13,963 nucleotides of DNA, from positions 1-13,963 of the forward strand of contig CAMDVY010000022.1 of NCBI GenBank assembly GCA_945878745.1, written 5' to 3'. Below, piece by piece: positions 13,367-13,963 of this stretch; position 1 is the first letter of the stretch; each line of letters opens with the position of its first letter. The stretch comes from Klebsiella pneumoniae. Its GTDB lineage: Bacteria; Pseudomonadota; Gammaproteobacteria; Pseudomonadales; Azotimanducaceae. A program made the translations under genes and the position numbers. The notes beneath the pieces were generated by a model that saw only the letters and a program-made list of their open reading frames with translations, had not been told where the DNA came from and ran no database searches.

Positions 13367-13963
13367 CTCCGAGCTCGAGCCTCTGCGCCGACGCATCGAC
13401 GAGATCGATCAGCAGCTGATTCGCCTGCTCAACGAACGTGCGCAGTGTGCACTGGATGTCGGGCGCATCAAGCAGGCACATGCCGGCGACAGCGCGCTTT
13501 ACTTTTATCGACCGGAGCGTGTGGCGCAGATTCTCGACAAACTCCGCGCGCAGAATCCCGGGCCTCTGAGTGACGAAGATCTGAGTCGACTGTACCGGGA
13601 AATCCTGTCGTGCTGCCTGAACCTGGAACAGCCGCTGACCGTTGCGTTTCTCGGCCCGGCCGGAACCTATACTCAGGCGGCAACGGTCAAACAATTCGGC
13701 CAGTTTGCGCATTGCAGGCCACTGGGCTCCATCGACGAAGTCTTCCGCGAAGTTGAATCGGAAGCGGTGATGTATGGTGTGGTGCCGGTCGAGAATTCGA
13801 CCGAAGGCATGGTCAATCACACGCTCGACTGTTTCATGGTGTCGAACCTGCGGGTGTGCGCCGAAGTGGAGTTGCCCATTCATCAGTGCCTCATGAAAGG
13901 CGCCGATGAGCTGCCGATCAACGAAATTCTGAGTCATGCGCAATCCCTGGCGCAGTGTCGATC
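13353..13963 (+). CDS. pheA: Chorismate mutase/prephenate dehydratase (P-protein), partial, cut by right edge
   Basis: The 203 visible residues begin MSTDNSELEPLRRRIDEIDQQ. An AroQ-type chorismate mutase domain (about 8-90) has LRRRIDEIDQQLIRLLNERA, FYRPERV and LYREILSCCLNLEQP. Then the prephenate dehydratase domain starts: VAFLGPAGTYTQAA, GVVPVENSTEGMVNHTLD, and EILSHAQSLAQCR at the edge. The enzyme converts chorismate via prephenate to phenylpyruvate; a C-terminal ACT domain that binds phenylalanine is expected beyond the window. I choose GTG 13353 because the distance to the first chorismate mutase helix matches Pseudomonas PheA. GTG 13341 and TTG 13347 are also in frame after the stop at 13338. 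It overlaps serC by 14 bases with no clear Shine-Dalgarno sequence, so translational coupling is likely. Confidence 0.95.
   Translation, partial: MSTDNSELEPLRRRIDEIDQQLIRLLNERAQCALDVGRIKQAHAGDSALYFYRPERVAQILDKLRAQNPGPLSDEDLSRLYREILSCCLNLEQPLTVAFLGPAGTYTQAATVKQFGQFAHCRPLGSIDEVFREVESEAVMYGVVPVENSTEGMVNHTLDCFMVSNLRVCAEVELPIHQCLMKGADELPINEILSHAQSLAQCR

Noticed and set aside
1..13963. CRISPR arrays, tRNA or rRNA genes, transposase genes or defence clusters
   Set aside because: I looked for regularly spaced direct repeats, tRNA-like cloverleaf sequences and transposase motifs and saw none.

Overview
The window looks like chromosomal DNA of a gammaproteobacterium, moderately GC-rich by eye. Every recognisable protein matches a gammaproteobacterial family. 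The gene order (yciB | yciO-trpS-scpA-scpB-rluB, then yciK-ubiG-mtaD on the other strand, then gyrA-serC-pheA) resembles the region around gyrA in Pseudomonas and relatives, with some members missing. I cannot place the genus from the sequence alone.

Layout. Positions 1-501 (minus) hold the N-terminal part of yciB, cut by the window edge. A 197-bp divergent spacer separates it from yciO (699-1313, plus). Next come a 163-bp perfectly centred, imperfectly palindromic repeat (1336-1498) and a promoter-like site. The tightly packed run trpS-scpA-scpB-rluB (1603-5513, plus) follows; it contains 4-bp and 1-bp start/stop overlaps. A short convergent gap with a hairpin separates rluB from a minus-strand gene for a degenerate GGDEF-type protein (5553-6347). 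That gene's upstream region has a G10 tract and two short tandem repeats. Then come minus-strand yciK, ubiG and mtaD (6535-9420), compact and probably co-transcribed from a promoter whose -10 box lies 7 bases before the mtaD start. Divergent from it is gyrA (9565-12282, plus), overlapping serC, which overlaps pheA. The right edge truncates pheA.

How the genes work together. scpA and scpB encode the partners of the SMC condensin, and gyrA the breakage-rejoining subunit of gyrase, so chromosome structure is a strong theme. trpS and rluB serve translation (tRNA-Trp charging; pseudouridine in 23S rRNA). serC and pheA feed serine/pyridoxine and phenylalanine synthesis. ubiG makes ubiquinone. mtaD deaminates methylthioadenosine or S-adenosylhomocysteine, which may help remove the by-product of SAM-dependent methylation such as that done by UbiG (inference).

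This is mainly a housekeeping region and I found no defence or mobile gene cluster. The parts that known genes do not explain are the palindromic element at 1336-1498, the repeat-rich leader of the degenerate GGDEF gene, the apparently leaderless mtaD transcript, the glycine at the quinolone-resistance position of GyrA, and the absence of mupP and mtnA from an otherwise recognisable gene order.
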